DNA of 64,000 nucleotides from Bradyrhizobium quebecense (GTDB taxonomy: Bacteria; Pseudomonadota; Alphaproteobacteria; Rhizobiales; Xanthobacteraceae): the NCBI RefSeq assembly GCF_013373795.3, contig NZ_CP088022.1:4650001-4714000 (forward strand), given 5' to 3'. The first letter of the stretch is position 1. Every line of letters starts with the position of its first letter. Below are positions 1 through 7,485 of this stretch, one piece after another. The position numbers and the translations under genes are program-made. A model generated the notes under the pieces. The model was not told the origin of the DNA, made no database searches, and saw nothing but the letters and a program-made list of their open reading frames with translations.

Positions 1-289
1 GCCGCAGCGCGGGAGGCGCTGCCGGCTCGGGCGCGGGCAGCGCGCTCGCGGCCGGCGTGGCCGGAATCGCTGCCGTATTCGCTGGCGTGGGCACCGGCTT
101 CAGCGTGCGGCCGTTGTCACCGCCGTCGTTGCGCCTGGAGTCGCCCGAGACCGAGACGCAGGACAACGAGCGGCAGCGCGTCGAATCCAGATGGACGCGG
201 TGGCCGCCAATCGAGAACGAGATGCCCTCACCGGCATGGGCGAACGGCGTGATCAGCATCAGCGCGACGAGCAGGCAGAAGCGCTTCAT
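1..289 (-). CDS. Secreted proline/alanine-rich protein, paralogue of the DUF2147 protein at 473 (3' end beyond window)
   Basis: The gene runs leftward off the window, so only about 96 N-terminal residues are visible. They start with a signal peptide (MKRFCLLVALMLITPFAHA) followed by GEGISFSIGGHRVHLDSTRC, a Cys-x5-Cys pair and a Pro/Ala-rich linker. The start at 289 has a GGAGG Shine-Dalgarno 5 nt upstream. The N-terminus aligns residue for residue with the divergent gene at 473 (signal peptide ending AHAG, then ISF/ITF, IHV/VHL and LSC), so the two are paralogues. By analogy the missing C-terminus probably carries a DUF2147-type domain, which cannot be seen here. The predicted location is the periplasm. 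Molecular function is unknown. Confidence 0.7.
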   Translation of the reverse strand, partial: MKRFCLLVALMLITPFAHAGEGISFSIGGHRVHLDSTRCRSLSCVSVSGDSRRNDGGDNGRTLKPVPTPANTAAIPATPAASALPAPEPAAPPALR

Positions 290-472
290 CGAAGCCTCCA
301 AAACATCCGACGACGCTAGGGGCGGCCTGCTCGCGGCGCAGTGATCTCCGTCACCGTGGCGAGCCATTCGGCTCAGCCCGGCAACGTGATGCGCATCACA
401 GAAGCGGGAGCCGATGGCGCGTAGCTTCCGGACCAATCGATGCCTCCCCGCTCAACGCCATGGAGACTTAAG

Positions 473-1222
473 ATGAAGAAGCTCGTTGCGATCGCCGCGC
501 TGCTGATGGCCACCACATCAGCGCATGCCGGCGGCACCGGCATCACCTTCCAGATCGACGGCCAGCGCATCCATGTCGAGGCGCCGCGCAATTGCAGCGC
601 GCTGTCCTGCATCCGCATCTCGGCGCCGGGCTATAACGGCACGATCGGCGGCATCAGCAAGAATCTCGGCTCGAAGTCCGACGATGACGACGATGTCACC
701 ACGACGAGCTCGCCGTCACCCGCGCCCGCACCTGCGCCGATTCAGGCCGCCGCGCCGCAGCCGGCCGCGCCGGCCGCTGCCGCGGTCCCGCCGCCCCCTG
801 CGCCACCGGCAACGGTTGCGACCACGGCCCCCGCGCCGGTTGACGCCGCGCCCGCTACGCCTGCACCGGCCCCGGTCGCCGCGCAGCCCACGCCGCAGCC
901 GCAAGCCGCTCCGATTGCCGCAGCACCAGCGGCGGCGCCAACCGGACCGATCGGCGTCTGGGCCACCGAGGAGAACAAGGGCAACGTCCGCGTCGAAGCC
1001 TGCGGCGCCAATCTGTGCGGCTATTCGGTGAAGAGCAACGAACGCATCCTGATCAACATGAAACCCGACGGCAGCAAGTGGAGCGGCCGCATCCACGATC
1101 CCGACTCCGGCCGCAACTACGACTCGACGATCGCGATGAAGGGCCCGAATGCGATGCGCGTGCAGGGCTGCGCCTTCGGCGGCATGTTCTGCGGCGGCCA
1201 GACCTGGAAGCGGGTCAGCTAG
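473..1222 (+). CDS. Secreted DUF2147-domain protein
   Basis: This 249-residue protein has a signal peptide (MKKLVAIAALLMATTSAHA), an N-terminal segment shared with the divergent gene at 289, a long Pro/Ala linker (about residues 75-155) and a C-terminal domain of about 90 residues. That domain contains GVWATEENKGNVRVEACG, LCGY, KWSGRIHDPDSGRNYDS and GGQTWKRV, which is the DUF2147 signature. The ATG at 473 is preferred over one at 440 because it has GGAG about 7 nt upstream and begins the signal peptide. DUF2147 proteins are envelope proteins of poorly known role. A stem-loop terminator follows at 1244. Confidence 0.8.
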   Translation: MKKLVAIAALLMATTSAHAGGTGITFQIDGQRIHVEAPRNCSALSCIRISAPGYNGTIGGISKNLGSKSDDDDDVTTTSSPSPAPAPAPIQAAAPQPAAPAAAAVPPPPAPPATVATTAPAPVDAAPATPAPAPVAAQPTPQPQAAPIAAAPAAAPTGPIGVWATEENKGNVRVEACGANLCGYSVKSNERILINMKPDGSKWSGRIHDPDSGRNYDSTIAMKGPNAMRVQGCAFGGMFCGGQTWKRVS

Positions 1223-1243
1223 AACGCCAACCCAGCAGAATCT

Positions 1244-1286
1244 GATGTCCGCTGCCGCGCAAACGGCGAGCGGACATCGGGTTTTC
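1244..1286 (+). terminator. Rho-independent-type terminator after the DUF2147 gene
   Basis: A 10-bp perfect stem (GATGTCCGCT with AGCGGACATC) closes a 15-nt loop and is followed by GGGTTTTC. It sits 22 nt after the stop of the DUF2147 gene. Confidence 0.6.
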
Positions 1287-1376
1287 TGCCAGTCCGACGA
1301 TCGCTTCATGTCGATCGCCGGACGCGCTATAAGTGTCGCCGTGTCGAGGTTGAATCGAACCTGCAGGCGGCTTGCG

Positions 1377-2486
1377 ATGGCGATGACGGCTCTTGAGTTC
1401 GGATTCCGGGGCGCGGTGGTCGCGCTGTTCCTGGTGGTTTGCGCGGTGCTGCTGCTGCGTTATGCGGCAGTGCACCGGGCCGCGCATCTCGGTGCCGCCA
1501 TGGGCGTGGCCGGCGCGGCCTACGCGATTTCGACCGCACCGTTCTTCCCCGCAGCGTCATTCGGCTGGAGCTCTCCGTTCATCGCCTTCGCGATGGGCTC
1601 GCCGGTGATCTTCTGGCTGTGGGCGCGCGCGATGTTCGACGAGCGGTTTACCCTGCGGCCCTGGCACGCGGCGGTGTGGACGCTGCTCGCCGGCCTTGGT
1701 GTTGTGAGCCACAATTGCTGGACGATCTGGCCCGATCTCGCCGGGCCGTGCGGCCGCGCCCTGGCGCTGGCGACGATCGCCTTCGCCGTGCTCGGGATCG
1801 CGCAAATTCCGAGGGGATGGCGTACCGCCGTGACGACGGCACGCGGCCGGATCCTGATCGCGCTGCTGATCGGCATCGGCCTTCAGATGATGTTCGCCGC
1901 CGCGGCCGGGCTCGCCGCGATCCCGACCCGGTCGATCAGCCTCAGCGCCGCGCTGGCGCTTGGCGCATTCGCGCTGATCGCGATCTGGATGATGCTGTTC
2001 GATCCGCCCGAGAGCCAGCCGGCGGTTGCCGGCGCCGGCGGCAGAACGGGCCAGGCAGCACCGGTCGCGCGTTCGCTCGCCAATGCCGGTCCGCCTGCCT
2101 CCAGCCAGGCCGCGCTCAATCACCTCAAGCACCTGATGGCGACCGAGCGGACCTATCGGCAGGAGGGGCTAACCATCGGCGTCTTGGCGGTCAAGCTCGG
2201 CATGCCGGAATATCGGCTGCGGACGCTGATCAATGACGGGCTCGGCCACCGCAACTTCAACGCCTTCCTCAACCGCTATCGGCTCGACGAAGCCAAGGCG
2301 GCGCTCGCCGACGCCGGCCAGGCCGAGGTGCCGGTGCTGACGATTGCGCTGGATGCCGGGTTCCAGTCGCTGGCGCCGTTCAACCGCGCCTTCAAGGCGG
2401 ACACCGGGCTGACGCCGACCGAGTTTCGGCGCCGGGCGACGGCCGCGCAAACCACGGACGCTGCGGAAATCGCTCGGTCGAGGTGA
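1377..2486 (+). CDS. AraC-family regulator with membrane-spanning N-terminus
   Basis: About 369 residues. The first 205 or so form hydrophobic helices (for example GAVVALFLVVCAVLLLRYAA and ILIALLIGIGLQMMFAAAAG), followed by a short linker and a C-terminal AraC/XylS double helix-turn-helix (about residues 250-355) with LTIGVLAVKLGMPEYRLRTL, FNAFLNRYRLDEAKAAL and IALDAGFQSLAPFNRAFK. This is the layout of membrane-anchored AraC regulators that sense an envelope signal. ATG 1377 begins just before the first helix; ATG 1383 is an equally possible start. The target genes cannot be deduced from the context. Confidence 0.8.
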   Translation: MAMTALEFGFRGAVVALFLVVCAVLLLRYAAVHRAAHLGAAMGVAGAAYAISTAPFFPAASFGWSSPFIAFAMGSPVIFWLWARAMFDERFTLRPWHAAVWTLLAGLGVVSHNCWTIWPDLAGPCGRALALATIAFAVLGIAQIPRGWRTAVTTARGRILIALLIGIGLQMMFAAAAGLAAIPTRSISLSAALALGAFALIAIWMMLFDPPESQPAVAGAGGRTGQAAPVARSLANAGPPASSQAALNHLKHLMATERTYRQEGLTIGVLAVKLGMPEYRLRTLINDGLGHRNFNAFLNRYRLDEAKAALADAGQAEVPVLTIALDAGFQSLAPFNRAFKADTGLTPTEFRRRATAAQTTDAAEIARSR

Positions 2487-2630
2487 GAATTCACTCCTCG
2501 ATTTCAGAAATCGATAGGCTTGCGGCCCCACAATCTGCCTAGCTGTGCCGACACGGGCGCGGATCGCGCCAAGGCGCGACATGACAATGTGACCTGGCAA
2601 CGTGATCTGGCAAGCGGAGTTCGACGGCCG

Positions 2631-3245
2631 ATGAAGCACTTTTTCACCGCGGCAAAGCTGCTGGCCCTCGACCTGGCATCGACCCTTGTCTTTCTTGTTC
2701 TGTTCCTGCTGACCCACAACACCGCGCTCTCGGTCGGTATCGGCATCGCGTTCGGCGTCACGCAGATCGGCATCCAGATCGTGCGCCGGAGGCGGATCGA
2801 CACGATGGAATGGCTCAGCCTGTTCCTGGTGGTCACCGCCGGCACCGCGACTTTGCTCACGAATGACCCGCGCTTCGTGCTGTTCAAGCCGAGCGTGATC
2901 TACGCAATCGTCGGCGTCGTGATGCTGAAGCGAGGCTGGCTCAACCGCTATCTGCCCGAGATCGCGCAGACGGTCGTGCCGGACGTCGCCGTCACGGTCG
3001 GCTACGCCTGGGCAGCCCTGATGTTCACCTCCGCCGCCGTTAACGCCTTCGTCGCGCTGACCTGCGAGATCACGACATGGGCTGTGGTGATGCCGATCTT
3101 CGGCATCGTGAGCAAGCTCGTGGTGTTCCTCGGCGGTTTTGCCGCCCTTCGGCTCACCGCCAGGCGTCGCATCCGCGCCATGCCCGAGGCCCAGCGCGAG
3201 GCCGTGCTCGCGCTCGAGGGGGCTCCGGCGGCGGCGACACCGTAG
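2631..3245 (+). CDS. YciB/septation protein A-like inner-membrane protein
   Basis: This 204-residue integral membrane protein has about five hydrophobic segments. The pattern of paired helices separated by short polar loops, with VRRRRIDTMEWLSLFLVVTAGTATLL, the LFKPSVIYAIVG segment and the LKRGWLNRYLP stretch, matches the YciB/IspZ (septation protein A) family, usually 180-210 residues. That family is linked to envelope integrity and cell division, but its biochemistry is unsettled. The C-terminus is a charged tail. The ATG at 2631 starts directly at MKHFF before the first helix. The gene appears to be monocistronic. Confidence 0.65.
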   Translation: MKHFFTAAKLLALDLASTLVFLVLFLLTHNTALSVGIGIAFGVTQIGIQIVRRRRIDTMEWLSLFLVVTAGTATLLTNDPRFVLFKPSVIYAIVGVVMLKRGWLNRYLPEIAQTVVPDVAVTVGYAWAALMFTSAAVNAFVALTCEITTWAVVMPIFGIVSKLVVFLGGFAALRLTARRRIRAMPEAQREAVLALEGAPAAATP

Positions 3246-3275
3246 GCGCTGACGTTACCCGTCGGCGTGTGGTTA

Positions 3276-3309
3276 ACGAAACAAACCGGCGTGCGACGAA
3301 ACCATTTTG
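3276..3309 (+). promoter_or_regulatory. Motif shared with the region upstream of the L,D-transpeptidase gene
   Basis: ACGAAACAAA (3276-3285), a 10-nt spacer and ACGAAACCATTTTG (3296-3309) lie about 90 nt upstream of the Cys-rich gene. The same two blocks with an 11-nt spacer occur at 19540-19574 upstream of the L,D-transpeptidase gene. Being in front of two unrelated secreted-protein genes suggests a promoter or operator of one regulon. The factor is unknown. Confidence 0.45.
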
Positions 3310-3400
3310 CCGTGCGCACGAAGAATTACCGAAACCAAGCCTCCCTAGTGATGGCCTCCACGACGCGCTGCATCGGCGCGTTCACCACAAGGGGGACATG

Positions 3401-3727
3401 ATGGCTTTCACCGCCTCGACGCTTCGTCACGGCAAACTGCTGGCGGCAACCGCGTTCACGCTCGGTCTGTTGACCTCGGCGTCCTATGTCTATACCGACG
3501 AGCAGCAGCAGATGTGCACCGGCGACGCGATGCGGCTGTGCAGCTCGGAAATCCCCGATGTCGATCGCGTCACCGCCTGCATGGTCCGGCAGCGCGCGCT
3601 GCTCAGCGACGGCTGCAAGGCGGTGTTCCACTACGTGCCCCCCGCAACCGCCGCGCAGCCTGCAAGCTATGCGCCCGCGGCCAGGCCGGCGAAGCCACTC
3701 AACATCACGCCTCACAAGCGCGGCTAA
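3401..3727 (+). CDS. Small secreted cysteine-rich protein
   Basis: This 108-residue protein has an N-terminal hydrophobic signal (HGKLLAATAFTLGLLTSAS), then CTGDAMRLCSSEIPDVDRV, ACMVRQRALLSDGCKAVF and a Pro/Ala-rich C-terminus. The spacing of four cysteines with D-A-x-R-L-C, V-x-x-C-M and L-S-x-x-C resembles a single unit of the cysteine-rich (GLG1-type) repeat found in many small rhizobial secreted proteins. Start 3401 was chosen because GGGGGA lies 4 nt upstream; ATG 3398 is the alternative. Two disulfides in the periplasm are likely. Function is unknown. Confidence 0.65.
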   Translation: MAFTASTLRHGKLLAATAFTLGLLTSASYVYTDEQQQMCTGDAMRLCSSEIPDVDRVTACMVRQRALLSDGCKAVFHYVPPATAAQPASYAPAARPAKPLNITPHKRG

Positions 3728-3878
3728 GCAAAACCCAACAGCGAGCGAACACCGCGCTTCCTTCCAGGAGTGCGGTGCTTGATCGTTCGGGGCCGCCATG
3801 ACAACGAGGCAGGACCGTTCATTCGGCGTTCAGCCTGACGCGGCTCAATTGCCGATCCCCAATGCCTCCCGGGAATCG

Positions 3879-5468
3879 ATGGTGATGCGCCGCGCCTTCC
3901 TTTATGCGCTTCTGCTTGGTGCCGGCGTCACGATCGGTTGGCATGCAACGGCCAATGCCGCGCCGGACCTGATGCAGCTCGCGCAAGCGCAGCCTGCACC
4001 GGCGCCTTCGGTTGCCCCGGCGCCGAGTGCGACACCGTCAACGCCAGCGCCTGCCACGCCTGCCCCCGCTCCGGCCGCCGCGTCGCAGGCCACCGCGCCC
4101 GAGCCGATCGGCAACGTCGCGACACTGACCGGCACCGCCACCGTCACGCGCAACAACACCACGACGCCGTTGCAGATCCGCGACGATATCTTCGCCAATG
4201 ACGACGTCGCGACATCCGCGACCTCGTCGCTCGGCATCACCTTCAACGACGGCACCACCTTCAACCTACGGGCCAACGCCAGGATCACGATCGACAATTA
4301 TGTCTACGAGGACGGCGGCCAGCAGAACAGCGCGCTGTTCAACGTCGCCAAGGGCACGGCGGCGTTCGTCGCCGCCGCCGTCGCCAAGACCGGCGACATG
4401 AAGATCTCGACGCCGACCGCAACCCTCGGCATCCGCGGCACCACCGGCCTTGTCGAAGTGCCGGAAGGCGCGACCGCGACCAGCACCAATGTCGGCATCA
4501 AGCTCTATCCCGACGCCGACGGGCATGTCGGCCGCATCGAGGTCAACGACCGCGGCGGCGCCTCGCTCGGCGTGCTGACGCGCGGCGCGAGCGGGTTCGC
4601 GATTCGTCCAGGCACCGGCGGCGCCCGCTTCGCCGCGGTGCCGCTGACGATCTCGCCGCAACAGATGACGCGTGACCAGGGCTTCGTGCGCGCGGTGCAT
4701 TCCGCGCAGACACTGGGCCGCCAGGTCGTGAGCGAGCAGCGCGACTTCCGCCGCGCCAATCCCGACTTCCGCAGGGCCAATCCGGCCGCGCCGTATCCGA
4801 ATCGCGGCCAGCCGGTGCAGCCGAACCCGCAGCGCCAGAACGGCCTGCCGGGCCAGAACCGCAATGCGCCGCAGCAGCCGGGTCAGCAAAACCGTCCTGG
4901 TCAGTTGCAGCAGCCCGGCCAGCCGAACCGTCCGGGCCAGCCGCGGCAACCGGGCACGCAACCGGGCACACCTGGCCGGCAGGGCTCGCAGCAGCCGGGC
5001 ACGCAGCAGCAAGGCGGCGCACAACACGCGCTGCCCGGCCAACCCGGCGGCACGACGCTGCCGCACGCGCCCGGCGTCCAGACGCCAGCCGGACAACGGC
5101 CTGCGGGGCAACAGCCCGCGCGCCAAGAGCCCGCGCACCAAGAACCCGCGCGTCAGGGCGGCGCGACACCACCCGGCGGACAACAATCGCCTGCACGTCA
5201 AGGCGGCCTGCAACCCGGACGTACGCCGATGCCGGGCGGCGTACGCGAGCCGGGTCAACCGGGTCAGCCGGGTGTGCCGCGACAGGGCGCGGCCCAGCCT
5301 GCGCCGCAGGCCCCCAGCCAGGCGCGGCCCGGCATTCAGCAGGCCGCGCCGAGCATCCGCCCCGGCATGCAACGGCCCGCAGTGCAGGCACGCCCCGCCT
5401 TCCAGCAACGGCGTGCACCGCCGCCGCGCGCGGCGAGGCCGCAGCCAAAGGACAAGCGGCACAATTGA
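3879..5468 (+). CDS. FecR-domain protein with long Q/P/G-rich C-terminal tail
   Basis: About 529 residues from ATG 3879 (an in-frame ATG at 3798 would add 27 residues before the signal peptide). After the signal segment MRRAFLYALLLGAGVTIGWH comes a Pro/Ala linker, then a FecR-like domain (about residues 75-190) with IGNVATLTGTATVTRNN, DDIFANDDVATSATSSLGI, FNDGTTFNL and TPTATLGIRGTTGLVEV. The last 270 residues are low-complexity Gln/Pro/Gly/Arg repeats such as GQPNRPGQPRQPG. FecR domains in stand-alone secreted proteins are thought to act as envelope or polymer-binding modules rather than as anti-sigma regulators. No ECF sigma factor gene is adjacent, which supports that reading. Confidence 0.75.
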   Translation: MVMRRAFLYALLLGAGVTIGWHATANAAPDLMQLAQAQPAPAPSVAPAPSATPSTPAPATPAPAPAAASQATAPEPIGNVATLTGTATVTRNNTTTPLQIRDDIFANDDVATSATSSLGITFNDGTTFNLRANARITIDNYVYEDGGQQNSALFNVAKGTAAFVAAAVAKTGDMKISTPTATLGIRGTTGLVEVPEGATATSTNVGIKLYPDADGHVGRIEVNDRGGASLGVLTRGASGFAIRPGTGGARFAAVPLTISPQQMTRDQGFVRAVHSAQTLGRQVVSEQRDFRRANPDFRRANPAAPYPNRGQPVQPNPQRQNGLPGQNRNAPQQPGQQNRPGQLQQPGQPNRPGQPRQPGTQPGTPGRQGSQQPGTQQQGGAQHALPGQPGGTTLPHAPGVQTPAGQRPAGQQPARQEPAHQEPARQGGATPPGGQQSPARQGGLQPGRTPMPGGVREPGQPGQPGVPRQGAAQPAPQAPSQARPGIQQAAPSIRPGMQRPAVQARPAFQQRRAPPPRAARPQPKDKRHN

Positions 5469-5534
5469 TCGATCGCAGCAATGTCGTGCTCGCTTGAGCG
5501 TCTCTGACGAGCTTCTGCGATCCAACGCGCGAGC

Positions 5535-5562
5535 GTGGCGCCGGCGAGAACGCCGGCGCCAC
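5535..5562. terminator. Bidirectional hairpin between convergent genes
   Basis: A perfect 12-bp stem (GTGGCGCCGGCG with CGCCGGCGCCAC) closes an AGAA tetraloop. It lies between the FecR-domain gene and the oppositely oriented methyltransferase. There is no U-tract, so rho-independent function is not certain. Confidence 0.55.
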
Positions 5563-5591
5563 ACTCCAACCGACGAATTGCGAACGGCAGG

Positions 5592-6419
5592 TCAGCCCCG
5601 CCTGGTGATCACGGCCTCCAGATATTCGCCGGGGATGACCAGCGTTCCATCCCTGGCGACATTGAACTGGTCCATCAGGCCGAACAGGTCGGCGGCGAGC
5701 AGTTGCTGCTTGACGGCATCGATCGCCCCGAAGGCTTTCAGGACCGGGCCGTAATAGGTGCGGAAGATCTCGAGGAAATGCTCGCGCGACCTGTAACGGA
5801 AATTGAAGTGCCGGCGTTTGGCATCGACCGTAGCCTGAGGCCCGAACAGGGCACTGAGATGGGCTTCAGTGCCCCATAACGCAGGAGACTTCACGCCCGG
5901 CGCCGGCGGCACAAATTTTCCGATGGTCTTGAACACCTGGCCGATGAAACCCTCCGGCGTCCAGCTCGCAAGGCCGATCTTGCCGCCGATCCGGCAGACA
6001 CGGCGCAATTCGTTTGCCGCCTGCTGCTGGTCGGCGGTGAACATGACGCCGAAGGTCGACAGCACGACGTCGAAGCTTGCGTCGGCAAACGGCAGCTTCT
6101 CCGCGTCCGCCTCCTGGAACGTGACCGGCAGCCGCTCCGCGGCCGCACGCTCGCGGCCGCGCTCGAGCAACGCTCCGACGTAATCGGTCGAGACCACGTC
6201 GGCAAAACGCCGCGCCGCGGCCAGCGTCGCGTTGCCGTTGCCGGCGGCGACGTCGAGCACCATTTGATTGCTCCGCAGGTCGACTGCCTCGCAGAGCGTT
6301 TCGCCGACGATTTGAAGCGTGGTGCCGACGATCGCGTAGTCTCCCGAGCTCCAGGTGGCTTGCTGGCGTGCCTTGACGGCAGCGAGGTCGACGGTGGGCA
6401 TTTCGGTCTGAACGTTCAT
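5592..6419 (-). CDS. Class I SAM-dependent methyltransferase
   Basis: 275 residues of the UbiE/Methyltransf_11 type. Motif I is VLDVAAGNGNATLAAARRF (about residues 53-71); the acidic residue of motif II is in VVSTDYVGALLERGRERA, and PFADASFDVVLSTFGVMF gives motifs III/IV. The C-terminal half (residues 160-275) is less conserved and should hold the substrate pocket. A Shine-Dalgarno (AAGGAGATACAC) precedes ATG 6419. It is the last gene of a minus-strand group with the small gene at 6534-6944 and the DUF4242 gene, all diverging from a winged-helix/TPR regulator. The substrate is unknown. Confidence 0.8.
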   Translation of the reverse strand: MNVQTEMPTVDLAAVKARQQATWSSGDYAIVGTTLQIVGETLCEAVDLRSNQMVLDVAAGNGNATLAAARRFADVVSTDYVGALLERGRERAAAERLPVTFQEADAEKLPFADASFDVVLSTFGVMFTADQQQAANELRRVCRIGGKIGLASWTPEGFIGQVFKTIGKFVPPAPGVKSPALWGTEAHLSALFGPQATVDAKRRHFNFRYRSREHFLEIFRTYYGPVLKAFGAIDAVKQQLLAADLFGLMDQFNVARDGTLVIPGEYLEAVITRRG

Positions 6420-6533
6420 GTGTATCTCCTTTTGAAAACGTGTCGTGCGGCTGGCGGCGAAGCCGCTGGCTTCGCCTGAAGTCCGCGAGTTGCGCCAAAA
6501 AGGCGTCGTGCAATGACTTCAATGTGCTGCGAG

Positions 6534-6944
6534 CTAGCTCCGACGGTCGAGAACGACCGGGATGGTGGATGCGGCAACAATGCTCCAATCCGAACGATGT
6601 CTGCAGCCGTGCCCGCTGCGCTGAGGCCAAGCCGCCTGCTGCGCTGGCCCTGCACGATGCTCCCGAACGGCAGGCTCCTCGGCTCTCGTGAACACGGGCG
6701 ACGACAGACCCGCGATCATCAGCCCGAGCAGCGCGCTTCCAATGATCGGCCGAGAGCCGCGGTTGCCGGCGCCCTTCGATCGCCCGCCGCCGAGATCGCG
6801 CGACATCAGGCAATTTGCCTGCCGCTCGCGGCGTGCAAGCATCCCTGCGACCGACTGATTGACGATCCGGCGGATGCGCAAAAGCAGAATGGAAAAATGC
6901 CTTCGCACCGGATTGTAGAAGGACTCCATGAATGAAATCGACAT
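6534..6944 (-). CDS. Unassigned protein of about 136 residues in the DUF4242-methyltransferase group
   Basis: The reading frame starts at ATG 6944 with AAGGA about 9 nt upstream, which supports translation. The N-terminal 60 residues are basic with a hydrophobic helix (ILLLRIRRIV) and a segment (MLARRERQANCLMSRDLGGG) faintly like DUF1127/YjiS proteins. A second hydrophobic stretch (IIGSALLGLMIAGLSS) follows. The C-terminal 60 residues look like random sequence rich in H, R and S, so the true product may be shorter or frame-disrupted. The gap to the DUF4242 stop is 79 nt. Confidence is low and I propose no function. Confidence 0.3.
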   Translation of the reverse strand: MSISFMESFYNPVRRHFSILLLRIRRIVNQSVAGMLARRERQANCLMSRDLGGGRSKGAGNRGSRPIIGSALLGLMIAGLSSPVFTRAEEPAVREHRAGPAQQAAWPQRSGHGCRHRSDWSIVAASTIPVVLDRRS

Positions 6945-7023
6945 TATCGTTTCCTTGATCGAAGTGTGATGGCGCCCCGGATAATGGTTGGGCCGGGATG
7001 CGCCATGCGACGCCTCGCAGGCG

Positions 7024-7329
7024 TCATTCGGCTGCAATGGGCGGTTGGATCGGATCGCCACGCACCACCACGGTGGTCGCAACCTTGTAGAATTCCTCAC
7101 CCGGCATGCCGACGCAGCGCGCATGATCGCGGATCGAGTCACCGTCACGCGCCTCGTAGATGCAGAAAGTGCCAATGCGACCATCTGCCTCATGCACCAC
7201 GTAGCTGCGGATCCAGCGGACGCGGTCCGGCATCTGCTCGTCGCCGATCCTGGCGGACGCTGCGCCGGCAAGCTCCAGCTCGCTTATGTTTGCCCAGGCG
7301 CTCGGACGGCGAATGACATAGAGTTCCAT
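7024..7329 (-). CDS. DUF4242 family (SCO4226-like) small protein
   Basis: 101 residues. The start MELYVIRRP and the segments VRWIRSYVVHEADGRIGTFCIYEARDGDSIRDHA and VGMPGEEFYKVATTVV match the DUF4242 ferredoxin-like-fold family, whose Streptomyces member SCO4226 binds nickel. The family has the dimeric alpha/beta layout of stress-type monooxygenase-like folds. It is the first gene of the minus-strand group and is divergent from the regulator at 7486, so the tandem repeats between them may control it. A metal-binding role here is only an analogy. Confidence 0.7.
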   Translation of the reverse strand: MELYVIRRPSAWANISELELAGAASARIGDEQMPDRVRWIRSYVVHEADGRIGTFCIYEARDGDSIRDHARCVGMPGEEFYKVATTVVVRGDPIQPPIAAE

Positions 7330-7430
7330 CGAAATCTCCTCAGTTTGCGACTGTCGGACAGCAGGCCACGATGATCTCGGGCCATGATGAGCTATAGGCG
7401 CTGTCGATGCCGACTGTCCTTACCGCGGAC

Positions 7431-7463
7431 TGATCATTGTCTGATCTTTGTCTGAACCTTTTC
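7431..7463 (+). promoter_or_regulatory. Three 11-bp tandem repeats, likely regulator binding sites
   Basis: TGATCATTGTC (7431-7441), TGATCTTTGTC (7442-7452) and the degenerate TGAACCTTTTC (7453-7463) lie head to tail in the divergent intergenic region, 23 nt before the regulator start. OmpR/CadC-type winged helices typically bind direct repeats of about one helical turn. The adjacent regulator is therefore the natural candidate, acting on itself and on the DUF4242 group. Confidence 0.5.
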
Positions 7464-7485
7464 CGGCGACCTCGGACCCATACAC

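Noticed and set aside
4266..5564. Antisense open frames of 339 and 432 codons over the FecR-domain gene
   Set aside because: They mirror the repeats of the Q/P/G tail and lack a ribosome site or domain.
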